NCBI RefSeq assembly: GCF_047462415.1
Contig: NZ_JANSJE010000008.1
Span: forward strand, 1 to 64,000
Direction of reading: 5' to 3'
DNA from: Thermostichus sp047462415
Lineage (GTDB): Bacteria; Cyanobacteriota; Cyanobacteriia; Thermostichales; Thermostichaceae
Length of the DNA: 64,000 nt
How positions within the stretch are numbered: the first letter of the stretch is position 1; the number at the start of each line of letters is the position of its first letter. Under the pieces are notes generated by a model, which was not told where the DNA came from, made no database searches, and was given only the letters and a program-made list of their open reading frames with translations. Below, piece by piece: positions 1 to 8,005 of the stretch. The position numbers and the translations under genes were made by a program.

Positions 1-194
1 ACAGCAACCGGGGCTGGGAACCAGCCTCGTGAGTCTTGGATGCTTCAGCTCTACTATGGCTAGCGCCACGCTTTGCGAACAGAGACCCGGTACACGGGAA
101 CGATGAAGCAACTGGGGCAGAAGAAGAGACAAAAATCTCGCCGTAAAGCGGATGGGGAAACCCCACCCGCCTGCGCGGTGGGGTAGTTCATAGT
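1..194 (+). mobile_element. probable right end of an IS200/IS605 (TnpB-type) element
   Basis: No intact gene lies here. At 161-183 a strong hairpin (arms CCCCACC and GGTGGGG) is preceded by a smaller GGGG-AAA-CCCC hairpin at 154-164 and followed by TAGTTCATAG. This arrangement resembles the subterminal hairpin at the right end of IS200/IS605 elements, where the 3' end of tnpB and its guide (omega/re) RNA scaffold lie. Upstream, all three frames of bases 1-150 are short and broken, so any tnpB coding sequence reaching in from the left would be only a C-terminal tail. The family assignment comes from hairpin form and position alone. An ordinary terminator of a gene to the left is the main alternative. 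Confidence 0.4.
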
Positions 195-292
195 TTGATT
201 GCCATTTGACAGTGACCAGAGGATTCAGCTTTGGACGGGCTCGCCCTGCTGAAGGCAGTTTTTCGTTTACTATTCGTCTACTATAGAAGGCT

Positions 293-1687
293 ATGACGAA
301 ACTCACCCCCAGCTCCAGCTACAGTATTGCTTTGCGCCTGCGCCTGCCCAACCAGCCGGGAGCACTGGCCCGCGTCACCCAGGCTATTGCCGAGGTGGGC
401 GGCAGCCTCAGCCAGATCGACCTCGTCTATCAATCCTCTGCAGAGACGGTGCGGGAGATCTCGGTGGATGCTGTCAGCAGCGAGCATGCCGAGCAAATTC
501 GCGCCGCTGTTGCCTCTTTGCCCAATGTGAAAGTAGAGCGGGTGGTGGATCGCACCTTTGAGCTGCACCGCGGAGGAAAGCTGCAGGTGGTGGCCAAAAG
601 CCCCCTGGAGAGCGCCGCCGATCTGGCCATGGCCTACACACCGGGGGTGGGGAGGGTGGCACTGGACATTGCCGCCAACCCCGCCGCTGTCTATGACTAC
701 ACCATCAAGGGCAATTGCGTGGGCATTGTTACCGACGGCAGCGCTGTGCTGGGCTTGGGGAACATCGGGCCGGAGGCCGCTCTGCCGGTAATGGAGGGGA
801 AGGCGGCCCTGTTCAAGCGCTTTGCCGATATCGATGCCTTCCCTCTGTGCCTGGCCACCCAGGAGGTGGAAGAAATCGTGGAGACGGTGGTGCGCCTGGC
901 TCCCGGCTTTGGCGGCTTTAACCTGGAGGATATCAGCGCCCCCCGCTGCTTTGCCATTGAATCCCGGCTCAAGGCCCGCCTCAACCTACCGGTGTTCCAC
1001 GACGATCAGCATGGCACGGCGATTGTGGTGCTGGCCGCCTTGCTGAATGCTTTGAAGGTGGTGAAAAAAAGCCTGGATCAGGTGCGCATTGTGCTCAATG
1101 GGGCGGGAGCAGCTGGCATTGCCGTCACGCAACTGTTGCGGCGGGCCGGGGCCAACCATATTGTGGTCTGCGACCGCCAAGGGATCCTCAGCCGCTCCCG
1201 CACCGACCTCACCCCAGAAAAGGCGGCAGTTGCAGTCGAGCAGAGCGGATCCCTGGCAGAGGCTTTGGTGGGAGTGGACGTGTTCATCGGGGTGAGCGTG
1301 GCCAATGCCCTGGCGGCAGAGATGGTGGAGAGCATGGTGCCGGATCCCATTGTCTTTGCCCTGGCCAACCCGGTGCCGGAGATCCAGCCGGAGCTGGTGA
1401 GCGATCGGGTGGCGGTGATGGCCACCGGGCGCAGCGACTACCCCAACCAGATCAACAATGTGCTGGCCTTTCCGGGCGTGTTTCGCGGCGCTCTGGATTG
1501 CCGCGCCAAGCAGATCAACACCGAGATGTGCCTAGCGGCCGCCCACGCCATCGCCAATTTGATCCCACCTGAAGATTTGGATCCCCAGTGGATCATCCCC
1601 TCGGTCTTCGACGGGCGGGTGGTCTCTGAGGTGGCTGCCGCAGTAGTTCAGGCTGCCCGCCAAACGGGAGTGGCCGGGATCCCTTGA
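293..1687 (+). CDS. NAD-dependent malic enzyme with N-terminal ACT domain
   Basis: Oxidative decarboxylation of malate to pyruvate in the cytosol. The 464-residue protein starts with an ACT-like regulatory domain (about residues 10-85, opening RLPNQPGALARV). The malic enzyme N-domain follows (YTPGVG near 116, GIVTDGSAVLGLGNIGP near 145-160, FHDDQHGTAIV near 235), then an NAD-binding Rossmann domain (LNGAGAAGIAV near 270). The ATG at 293 is preceded by GAAGG. The ACT domain suggests allosteric control by a small ligand, but the ligand cannot be read from sequence. It stands alone, with a transposon-like end upstream and a 361-base gap downstream. Family assignment is firm; NAD preference rests on family resemblance. 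Confidence 0.93.
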   Translation: MTKLTPSSSYSIALRLRLPNQPGALARVTQAIAEVGGSLSQIDLVYQSSAETVREISVDAVSSEHAEQIRAAVASLPNVKVERVVDRTFELHRGGKLQVVAKSPLESAADLAMAYTPGVGRVALDIAANPAAVYDYTIKGNCVGIVTDGSAVLGLGNIGPEAALPVMEGKAALFKRFADIDAFPLCLATQEVEEIVETVVRLAPGFGGFNLEDISAPRCFAIESRLKARLNLPVFHDDQHGTAIVVLAALLNALKVVKKSLDQVRIVLNGAGAAGIAVTQLLRRAGANHIVVCDRQGILSRSRTDLTPEKAAVAVEQSGSLAEALVGVDVFIGVSVANALAAEMVESMVPDPIVFALANPVPEIQPELVSDRVAVMATGRSDYPNQINNVLAFPGVFRGALDCRAKQINTEMCLAAAHAIANLIPPEDLDPQWIIPSVFDGRVVSEVAAAVVQAARQTGVAGIP

Positions 1688-2048
1688 GGGGTGCCCAGGC
1701 GGCCTATTGCCCTAGGTTCCCCTTCGCCAAAAGCGGGTGGAAGGCAGCATCCGCTTGACCGCAGGCTTCTGAGGCGTCAGCCCGTCGGGACAGCAATTAC
1801 CCGTCCTAGCGCTGTGCGGAAGCAAGCTGGCAGTGCAGGGAGGATGTCAACATACCGAGCATCAATCTTTGGCCTGGGGAACGCTTTGGATCCGCAAATG
1901 CGGCAACGTTGAAGTCTGCTTTTTTCGGATCCCTTGTAACTTAACAATCCTTCAAGCTTTCTTCCTTCTTTGTGTAGTATTTTGCGCAGACGTCACTGAC
2001 TTCATCGATTACCCTGAGTTTCAGGTTTCTAATCACTCGGCACTCCCA
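1688..2048. other. gene-free stretch between malic enzyme and coiled-coil gene
   Basis: I see no convincing gene, RNA or repeat here. A short open frame at 1691-1912 is arginine/proline-rich without family features and looks like chance. GGATCC motifs typical of this chromosome occur up to about 1927 and then stop until after the coiled-coil gene. The last 120 bases are AT-richer and probably hold the promoter of the next gene. Confidence 0.5.
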
Positions 2049-3752
2049 ATGGATATACGTAAGCCGCTCTGCGTCCACATCGTCACCACGCTCACCGCTG
2101 CTAGCATTGCCGCTTTGCCTCAGTCTGACCTCGGCAGAGCCCTCAGAGTGGCTCTGGTGGTTGGAGCCGGGAACGCAGTAGCCTCGAGGGTTGCTTGGTC
2201 TTCTGCCCGAGACAGGGATCGGCGAGTGCAAAGCCTCCAAGCAAAGATTGAAGGGCTACAGGACCAGTCTGCGCGGAAGGAGGAAGAAATTCAAAGATGG
2301 CAGGGTCTCGTCGGAGACTTGTCCCGGCAAGTCCAGGAGAGGGACGAGAAGCTGCAGAACCGGCAAGCGGAACTGACAGAGCTCCAAACCCAGCTTCAGC
2401 AGAGCAGCAAGCAAGTCCAAGATCTGGAAGCGCAGCTGGCCGAGCAACAGCGCTTGCAAGAAGAGCTCCGCCGCCGGGAGCAAAGAATCGAGGAGCTCCG
2501 CTGGCAAATTGAGGAAGGCGAGAAAGAACTTTCTAGGCTGCGGGAAGAGCTTCAGCAAAGGAGCGGGCGGCTCCAAAAACTTGAAGCCCAGTTGGCCGAG
2601 CAGCAGCAGCTTTTGGAACAGCTCCAAGACAAAGATCGGCGAGTGCAAAGCCTCCAAGCAAAGATTGAAGGGCTACAGGACCAGTCTGCGCGGAAGGAGG
2701 AAGAAATTCAAAGATGGCAGGGTCTCGTCGGAGACTTGTCCCGGCAAGTCCAGGAGAGGGACGAGAAGCTGCAGAACCGGCAAGCGGAACTGACAGAGCT
2801 CCAAACCCAGCTTCAGCAGAGCAGCAAGCAAGTCCAAGATCTGGAAGCGCAGCTGGCCGAGCAACAGCGCTTGCAAGAAGAGCTCCGCCGCCGGGAGCAA
2901 AGAATCGAGGAGCTCCGCTGGCAAATTGAGGAAGGCGAGAAAGAACTTTCTAGGCTGCGGGAAGAGCTTCAGCAAAGGAGCGGGCGGCTCCAAAAACTTG
3001 AAGCCCAGTTGGCCGAGCAGCAGCAGCTTTTGGAACAGCTCCAAGACAAAGATCGGCGAGTGCAAAACCTCCAAGCAGGGATTGAAGAGCTACAGAACCA
3101 ACTCTTCCAAAGAGAGGAAGAGATAGAGAGGCTGCGTGCGGAGCAGCAAAGATGGCTACAAACTAGAGGCGATTCAGCTAAGCAGCACTATGCATACACA
3201 GACGAGGTTACAGAGCTGAGACTACAGCTTCAACAAAGGGATGAGGAAATAGAGAAGCTGAAGGCTGACTTAGAAGATTTTCAAGAGACTGTGTCTGCAA
3301 TGTCCCAAGGAACAAGGCATTATAGGAGGTGCAAGCCATCGGAAACAGATATAATTTTGAGAAGAACTGAGAGAGAATTTTACCCCCAAGAAGCCAAGAG
3401 TTTTATTTTGGAAATCTTGCACAGAGCAATTGATCAAGTACATGAGAAAAGCAGAGTTCGGCATATACTTGAAGATCTGCTTCAATATAACGATGCACAG
3501 GAAGGCAACAGACATCGTCAAGATATTATGGGGTCTATAGATGATTTGTTCTTAGACTATCGCAAATGGAGTGATTCTCACGAGCGAAAACTGCAGAGAC
3601 TTGGTTTTGAGATTACTTCAGAAGACAACCATGTCAAGATTCGTTTTCACAGAGATCCGCGCTATCAAATTATTCTATCTAGGACTCCCAGCGATTGGCG
3701 CGCCGGTCGCGAAATTATTCAAGAAATTCGCAAGAAAATTTTAGGGCTCTAA
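2049..3752 (+). CDS. long coiled-coil protein with internal 139-residue tandem duplication and unknown C-terminal domain
   Basis: Function unknown. From the ATG at 2049 it encodes 567 residues; the frame is open from 1833, but the upstream part looks non-coding. After a mildly hydrophobic N-terminus (about residues 10-45) comes a long charged coiled coil rich in Glu, Gln, Arg and Leu with heptads such as LQTQLQQSSKQVQDLEAQLA. Two copies of a 139-residue block are identical and a third, partial, diverged copy follows. From about residue 430 a globular domain begins (EREFYPQEAKSFILEILHRA), ending in a beta-hairpin-like stretch (VKIRFHRDPRYQIILS) and a helix. The last part is faintly reminiscent of small HicA-type folds, but I do not recognise the family. 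No ribosome site is clear. The 3' half is AT-richer than its neighbours and the gene contains no GGATCC, which suggests foreign origin. Confidence 0.8.
   Translation: MDIRKPLCVHIVTTLTAASIAALPQSDLGRALRVALVVGAGNAVASRVAWSSARDRDRRVQSLQAKIEGLQDQSARKEEEIQRWQGLVGDLSRQVQERDEKLQNRQAELTELQTQLQQSSKQVQDLEAQLAEQQRLQEELRRREQRIEELRWQIEEGEKELSRLREELQQRSGRLQKLEAQLAEQQQLLEQLQDKDRRVQSLQAKIEGLQDQSARKEEEIQRWQGLVGDLSRQVQERDEKLQNRQAELTELQTQLQQSSKQVQDLEAQLAEQQRLQEELRRREQRIEELRWQIEEGEKELSRLREELQQRSGRLQKLEAQLAEQQQLLEQLQDKDRRVQNLQAGIEELQNQLFQREEEIERLRAEQQRWLQTRGDSAKQHYAYTDEVTELRLQLQQRDEEIEKLKADLEDFQETVSAMSQGTRHYRRCKPSETDIILRRTEREFYPQEAKSFILEILHRAIDQVHEKSRVRHILEDLLQYNDAQEGNRHRQDIMGSIDDLFLDYRKWSDSHERKLQRLGFEITSEDNHVKIRFHRDPRYQIILSRTPSDWRAGREIIQEIRKKILGL
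2217..3050 (+). repeat. 417-bp perfect tandem duplication inside the coiled-coil gene
   Basis: Copy 1 is 2217-2633 and copy 2 is 2634-3050. I found no base difference between them. The length is 139 codons, so the frame is kept. A third copy starts at 3051 with the same first ten bases (GATCGGCGAG) but diverges within about 15 bases. Identity even at silent sites points to recent unequal crossing-over, gene conversion, or slippage. Confidence 0.93.
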
Positions 3753-3856
3753 CAGAGTTAGGAGACTTGTTTGTCATTTTTGTTACAAGAGCGGGATCCT
3801 CTCTGTCTAGAGTTGGGGGAGCCTGATAGCCTGGAAGAAAGTCTGGGATCCCTGCC

Positions 3857-4528
3857 ATGTTCTACCTGCCGGTCTCGCTGTTGCTGTTTTTCATGCTGGT
3901 GCTGCTGCTGCCCTTCCTCTGGCTGGGGCTAGCGGTGGACGTGGTGGCGCTGGCGGTGGGGAAGCTGGGGTTCTCGCGGGAGGGGGCGCTGTTGCTGCTG
4001 CTGGCCATCTTGGTGGGCAGCTCGGTCAATATTCCTCTCTACCGCGTCAAGTGCGAGGTAACCCTAGTAGAAGACCTGGCCAGCCTGTGGATGCGGCAAT
4101 TTTGGGGGATCCCGTTGGCCAAGATCTCTCAGGAGACGGTGGTTGCCCTCAACGTGGGTGGAGGGCTGATCCCGGTGCTCTTGGCCCTGTACCAATTTGG
4201 GCGGGCTGATGGGCTGTTGATCCTGGCCGTAACGGCACTGGTAACGGTGGTTAGCTACTACGCTTCCCACGTGGTGCCCGGGATCGGCATTCAGATGAAT
4301 CCGCTAGTTGCGCCGGCCACGGCAGCCCTAGCCGCTCTATTCTGGGCCGGGGATCAGGCGCCGGCGGTGGCCTTTGCCGGCGGGGTTTTGGGCACAGTGA
4401 TTGGAGCGGATCTGCTGCACCTGCCGGAGGTGCTGCGGCGCAATTGCTCGGGCATTCTCAGCATTGGCGGGGCCGGCGTTTTCGATGGCATTGCCCTCTG
4501 TGGCCTGTTTGCCCTGCTGCTGAGCTAG
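3857..4528 (+). CDS. DUF1614 family membrane protein
   Basis: A 223-residue integral membrane protein of unknown role. Residues 1-60 hold two long hydrophobic segments. A short conserved soluble stretch (SSVNIPLYRV, near 55-65) and further segments follow to the C-terminus. GIGIQMNPLVAPATAA near 145 and GTVIGADLLHLPEV near 180 match the DUF1614 pattern, which is found in cyanobacteria and archaea. The start is ATG at 3857. It converges on the caspase-like gene and the two stop codons share a CTAG at 4525-4528. No function is claimed. Confidence 0.8.
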   Translation: MFYLPVSLLLFFMLVLLLPFLWLGLAVDVVALAVGKLGFSREGALLLLLAILVGSSVNIPLYRVKCEVTLVEDLASLWMRQFWGIPLAKISQETVVALNVGGGLIPVLLALYQFGRADGLLILAVTALVTVVSYYASHVVPGIGIQMNPLVAPATAALAALFWAGDQAPAVAFAGGVLGTVIGADLLHLPEVLRRNCSGILSIGGAGVFDGIALCGLFALLLS

Positions 4529-6621
4529 ACCAGCAAATAGGTGAGGGAAAGGGTAACAGCCTGGCTGGGATCCAGCCAGCGCAGGTCGGGATCTCCTTCG
4601 GGCGGACGACGGGTCAGCTCTTCTAGAAGCATCTGCGTCCACTCCAGCGGTTTGCTGAGCAACATCGGCGAACGGGTTATCCCCTGCTGACGGACCATGG
4701 CTTTGAGGGCTTCCAAGCTGGCCGACAAGGGGCGAGTACTGGCCACAAACAATAGCTCGGTCAGCCCCTGGGCATGGCAGGTAAGCAGATCGGGATTGAC
4801 GGCAGAGCGCGACTCACCGGCCACCTCAGGCAGGGGTGGCAAAGTCAGGCTGCCCTTGGCCTCTAGACGCAGTGGCAGGGCAAAGTCCTCCTGGGGCACG
4901 GGAGCCAACAGGTGCAGTTGCCCGCTGGAATCGACCATCAACAGGTAGCCGAACAGATCCTGCTCGCCTTCGTTGCGCAGGATGAGGTGCAAGGGATCCC
5001 CGCGCATAAAGCGTGGGATGCCTGGCTCGGCAAGAGCAGAGGCCCCTTGGGCAAACCGTGGCGCCCGCAAGGGGGCTTTACTTCTGGTGGACAATTCCCC
5101 CACCACCGCCAGCGGCGAGATCGCGGCGTTGAGGGTAGTCCGCAGGCGCTTGGCTGCCAGCAGATGGGCTAGACGAGGCACCAGCCGTTGCACCGCCATA
5201 GCCGCAGCTTCCCCAGCCGGCCCGCAGGAATTGAGCAGCAATTCTCGACCCGGCCAAAAGAGGCTGTAGCCGTTGACTTCCAAAGGCTTGGGCAGAGCGT
5301 CTGCTTGAAAGGCAGCGGCCATTTCTGGAGTAATGCGACCCAGCAGGCAATCCACCTGGCGCTCGCGCGGGTTAGCTGTCTCCATCCAGCTGTAGCCAGC
5401 GATGGCGTTGGTCAGATCCACTTTTTCAACGCGACCCAAGTTGTCTTCCAGACCCACCAAAAGCTTGAGGCTGCTGGAGAGGCTGCGCAACTGCTCCCGC
5501 ACCAGCGTGCCCACGGGGGGAAATTGACCTTCCCCGTTGGCCGGCTGCACCTGGGCCAGCAGCCCGCTGCGAGAACGAATCAGCAGCGGCACCGGCGAGG
5601 TGGTGGAAAGGGGAGCCAAAAGAGTACCCGGCTGCAGACCACCCAGCGCCGCCGGTGGGATCCCACCCAGCCACACCTGAGCCCGATTCCCCTTCACTTC
5701 CTGGATCACGCCGCTGACTGCCACCTGAGGGGGGGTGAGGAAGTAGGGCGGGATGCGTCGAGCCGTTTCTTTGCCCTCCAAGATGGGGCGCTGACAGGCA
5801 AACAGGCCCAGCTCCCGCCGGCTGGCCACTTGGTTGAAGGCCACCAGCAGGCGAGTGGCAGGTGTGCTTTCCCACAGGTACTGCGTCAGCAGATAGGTGA
5901 GTACTCCAGCGTAGAATCCTGGCCAAGCGGCTTCTGCTGCCAAGTCTTGGGGGGTGGTGGCGGCAATCAACAAGCCCTTGGGCGGAGACGGCCAAACCCG
6001 CTGCGGTTCCGAGGAGTCTGAGGCGGCAGATCCTGCTCCTTTCCCGGCTGGGGGGCGGGAACGCAGTTGCAAATTGCCTCGCACCGACGGCAAGACATGG
6101 GTGAAGCCACAGTCCAGCAGAGTGGTGATCTGGGCAGTACCCAAGCCTTCCAAAAGCCGGAAAAAGCTGTCTAGCTTCATCGCTGCCATTCCTTCAGAGC
6201 CAGACAACAGGAGCACCGGCTGCCACTGGCCTGGCGCCGATCCCGCCCGCCACTGGCCGTAGCCGCTGAACTGCACGACCACTGTTTCCGCCGCCTGACT
6301 TGAACCCCCCAAGTGCTCCGCAAAGGCCGCTTGGATCCCACTCGGCGTGGCGGCCCCATCGGTGAGGGTGAGAATCTCTGCCGGGTCAAAGCCAAAGCGA
6401 TTCAGGAGCAGCTCCCGCTGCAGCTCCAAATCGGTCACACAGCCCTGTAGCGCGGATCCCTCGCCGGGGTAGCGGTTGATGCCAATCAGAACAGCCAGCT
6501 TGCGGGAGCCAGCCGCCAAAGCTTGGCCATAGCGCTCAGCTTGACCCGCCAACCAGCCAGGGGAGAGGCCAAGGCTGGCAGCAACCAGGATCAATGTTTG
6601 CAGAAAAGACCGCCTTTCCAT
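4525..6621 (-). CDS. caspase-like (orthocaspase, peptidase C14-type) protein with substituted catalytic dyad
   Basis: A 698-residue exported or membrane-anchored protein. It starts at the ATG at 6621, just after a good AGAGGGG ribosome site, with MERRSFLQT and a hydrophobic stretch that look like a signal sequence. Residues about 40-260 have the p20 caspase fold of bacterial orthocaspases: KLAVLIGINRYPGEGSALQGC opens the domain in two steps (KLAVLIGIN, then RYPGEGSALQGC). The usual FSGHG motif reads FSGYG, and the usual D-x-C-H-S-G reads DCGFTH, so His becomes Tyr and the catalytic Cys becomes Gly. Proteolysis is therefore unlikely. The C-terminal third (HLILRNEGEQDLFGYLLMV onward) resembles the DUF4384-type domain often paired with this fold. 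A scaffold or regulatory role is an inference. Confidence 0.82.
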   Translation of the reverse strand: MERRSFLQTLILVAASLGLSPGWLAGQAERYGQALAAGSRKLAVLIGINRYPGEGSALQGCVTDLELQRELLLNRFGFDPAEILTLTDGAATPSGIQAAFAEHLGGSSQAAETVVVQFSGYGQWRAGSAPGQWQPVLLLSGSEGMAAMKLDSFFRLLEGLGTAQITTLLDCGFTHVLPSVRGNLQLRSRPPAGKGAGSAASDSSEPQRVWPSPPKGLLIAATTPQDLAAEAAWPGFYAGVLTYLLTQYLWESTPATRLLVAFNQVASRRELGLFACQRPILEGKETARRIPPYFLTPPQVAVSGVIQEVKGNRAQVWLGGIPPAALGGLQPGTLLAPLSTTSPVPLLIRSRSGLLAQVQPANGEGQFPPVGTLVREQLRSLSSSLKLLVGLEDNLGRVEKVDLTNAIAGYSWMETANPRERQVDCLLGRITPEMAAAFQADALPKPLEVNGYSLFWPGRELLLNSCGPAGEAAAMAVQRLVPRLAHLLAAKRLRTTLNAAISPLAVVGELSTRSKAPLRAPRFAQGASALAEPGIPRFMRGDPLHLILRNEGEQDLFGYLLMVDSSGQLHLLAPVPQEDFALPLRLEAKGSLTLPPLPEVAGESRSAVNPDLLTCHAQGLTELLFVASTRPLSASLEALKAMVRQQGITRSPMLLSKPLEWTQMLLEELTRRPPEGDPDLRWLDPSQAVTLSLTYLLV

Positions 6622-6883
6622 GTTGCCCCTCTGGGTTGACCCACTGGCCCAACGGCCACCCAATCGGCGAGCGAGCCACAGCTAAACTTTGCACGGGAAT
6701 CTATTGCTGCCTATTTCAGGATATCCCTATCCCCGTGGCTTTTTCGCGGGATCGAGTAACAGTTTTCGGCGTTTTTTTTGCATTCCTTATCAAAGTCTCC
6801 GCCATTCTCACAGGAGACTCCACAGCAGCGCTCACCTGTCAGGCAAGGGGGAAATCAAGGTAGAAATGCACGGAGATCCACAC

Positions 6884-7762
6884 TCAGCAGTTCAGGAAAT
6901 AGGGCAAGCGAGCCCCACGCTTTGGCCAATGAAAGCGAACGAAAGGAACCAAAATGAACCCAGACACAACCAGACAAACCAGGCCGGAGTAGAGGTGAAA
7001 AACCCCGATCGGATCGGCTTGCTCCATTCCCTCGCCTGCCCAGGATCCCAGGGCCAAGGCTAGGAGATTGTTCAAGGCATGAGCCAGGACAGGCAAGCTG
7101 AGGGAGCGAGTTTGCAGGTAGAACAGGCCCATCACCAAGCCGAATACCGTCAGCCCGATCGGGTTGGGGTGCAGCAGGCCAAAGACAATGGAGGAAGCCA
7201 GCAGCCCCCTGGAGAGACCCCACTTGAGGCCCCAGCGGTGGAGCAAAATGCCGCGAAATAGCCACTCCTCCGTTATGGGGGCCACCACCACAATCGAGAG
7301 CCAGCGTAACCCTTGATACACCTGCGGCCAGGGCATTTCCCTATCCTTTTCCCCCAGCGAGTGGAGCATTGACTCCGCCAGCTCCGGTGCAGGCAGCGAC
7401 ACCAGGTAGAGCATCAACAAAGTTGTGCCCGTGGAGAGCACCACCAAAGCCAACACCACCCGCAGCAGGGATCCCCAGGGAACAGCAGCCCGCCAGTTGC
7501 CCCACAGCCGCCTCATCTGCAAATGGGCCTGCTGCCCCCGTCGCCAGCTCCAAATACAGGTGATGACGAAGGTAGAGCAATAGATAAGGTAGGCCAGCAG
7601 CGGGTCGTCCGAGGGGAGATGCAACAGTTTGGCCAAAGCGATAGCTCCCAAACCTACACCCAGGTTGATCAACACGAAGGCCAACAGCAGATGCCGCGCC
7701 TTGAGGGCTGCAAACCCAGTTAAACTCGGCTCAGCAGGCGGTAGCGTGCGGGATCCAGACAC
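6884..7762 (-). CDS. CPBP family intramembrane metalloprotease (CAAX protease-like)
   Basis: A 292-residue membrane protein with about seven hydrophobic segments. The family signature is clear in the C-terminal half: ITEEWLFRG (paired glutamates plus Arg, near residue 165), then FGLLHPNP with a histidine, then LAHALNNLLA with a second histidine. These form the presumed metal-binding active site of the Abi/CPBP family, which cleaves prenylated or membrane-embedded substrates. The start is taken as GTG at 7762 because no in-frame ATG sits better; there is no clear ribosome site, so the N-terminus is uncertain. The substrate is unknown. Confidence 0.85.
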   Translation of the reverse strand: MSGSRTLPPAEPSLTGFAALKARHLLLAFVLINLGVGLGAIALAKLLHLPSDDPLLAYLIYCSTFVITCIWSWRRGQQAHLQMRRLWGNWRAAVPWGSLLRVVLALVVLSTGTTLLMLYLVSLPAPELAESMLHSLGEKDREMPWPQVYQGLRWLSIVVVAPITEEWLFRGILLHRWGLKWGLSRGLLASSIVFGLLHPNPIGLTVFGLVMGLFYLQTRSLSLPVLAHALNNLLALALGSWAGEGMEQADPIGVFHLYSGLVCLVVSGFILVPFVRFHWPKRGARLPYFLNC

Positions 7763-7825
7763 AAAGGCAGCTGTTGCAATTTTCCCATTCTAGTGACAGC
7801 TCACCCCCAGGTGAGCCGCTGTCAA

Positions 7826-7863
7826 CTCCCCTCTCCCTTTTGGGGAGGAGCCGGGGGTGAGGG
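7826..7863 (+). repeat. single copy of the GAGAGGGG/CCGGGGGTGAGGG palindromic repeat
   Basis: CTCCCCTCTCCC, a short loop, GGGGAGGAG and then CCGGGGGTGAGGG. It is one copy of the unit found in arrays at 26751, 42331 and 63913. It lies between divergent genes and runs directly into the second repeat family at 7864. Confidence 0.7.
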
Positions 7864-7908
7864 AAGCGGCGCAAAGCGCTTGGGGAGTGTCTTAACCTGA
7901 TTTGCAAT
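7864..7908 (+). repeat. dispersed intergenic repeat B, copy 1
   Basis: About 45 bases beginning AAGCGGCGCAAAGCGCTTGG and ending in ACCTGATTTGCAATAAC. It matches the reverse complement of 55194-55237 over nearly its whole length and matches 28561-28598 in its second half (GTGTCT-TCGGGTTTGCAA). The first part contains a GGCGCAAAGCGCC-like palindrome. Confidence 0.7.
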
Positions 7909-8005
7909 AACCATCCATCTGATGCAGCGAGCCGGTGGCTGCCTCCAAGAGTCGCTAGGTTGAGTCAGCAAGTTAAGATGTGTTACGGGATCCGTTGGGG
8001 TTTCT

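Noticed and set aside
1691..1912. 73-codon open frame after malic enzyme
   Set aside because: No ribosome site, no family features, and arginine/proline-rich as expected from non-coding GC-rich DNA.
2217..3050. Assembly error explaining the duplicated 417-bp block
   Set aside because: Cannot be excluded from sequence alone, but the block is in frame and a diverged third copy follows, so a true repeat region is more likely; kept as a finding.
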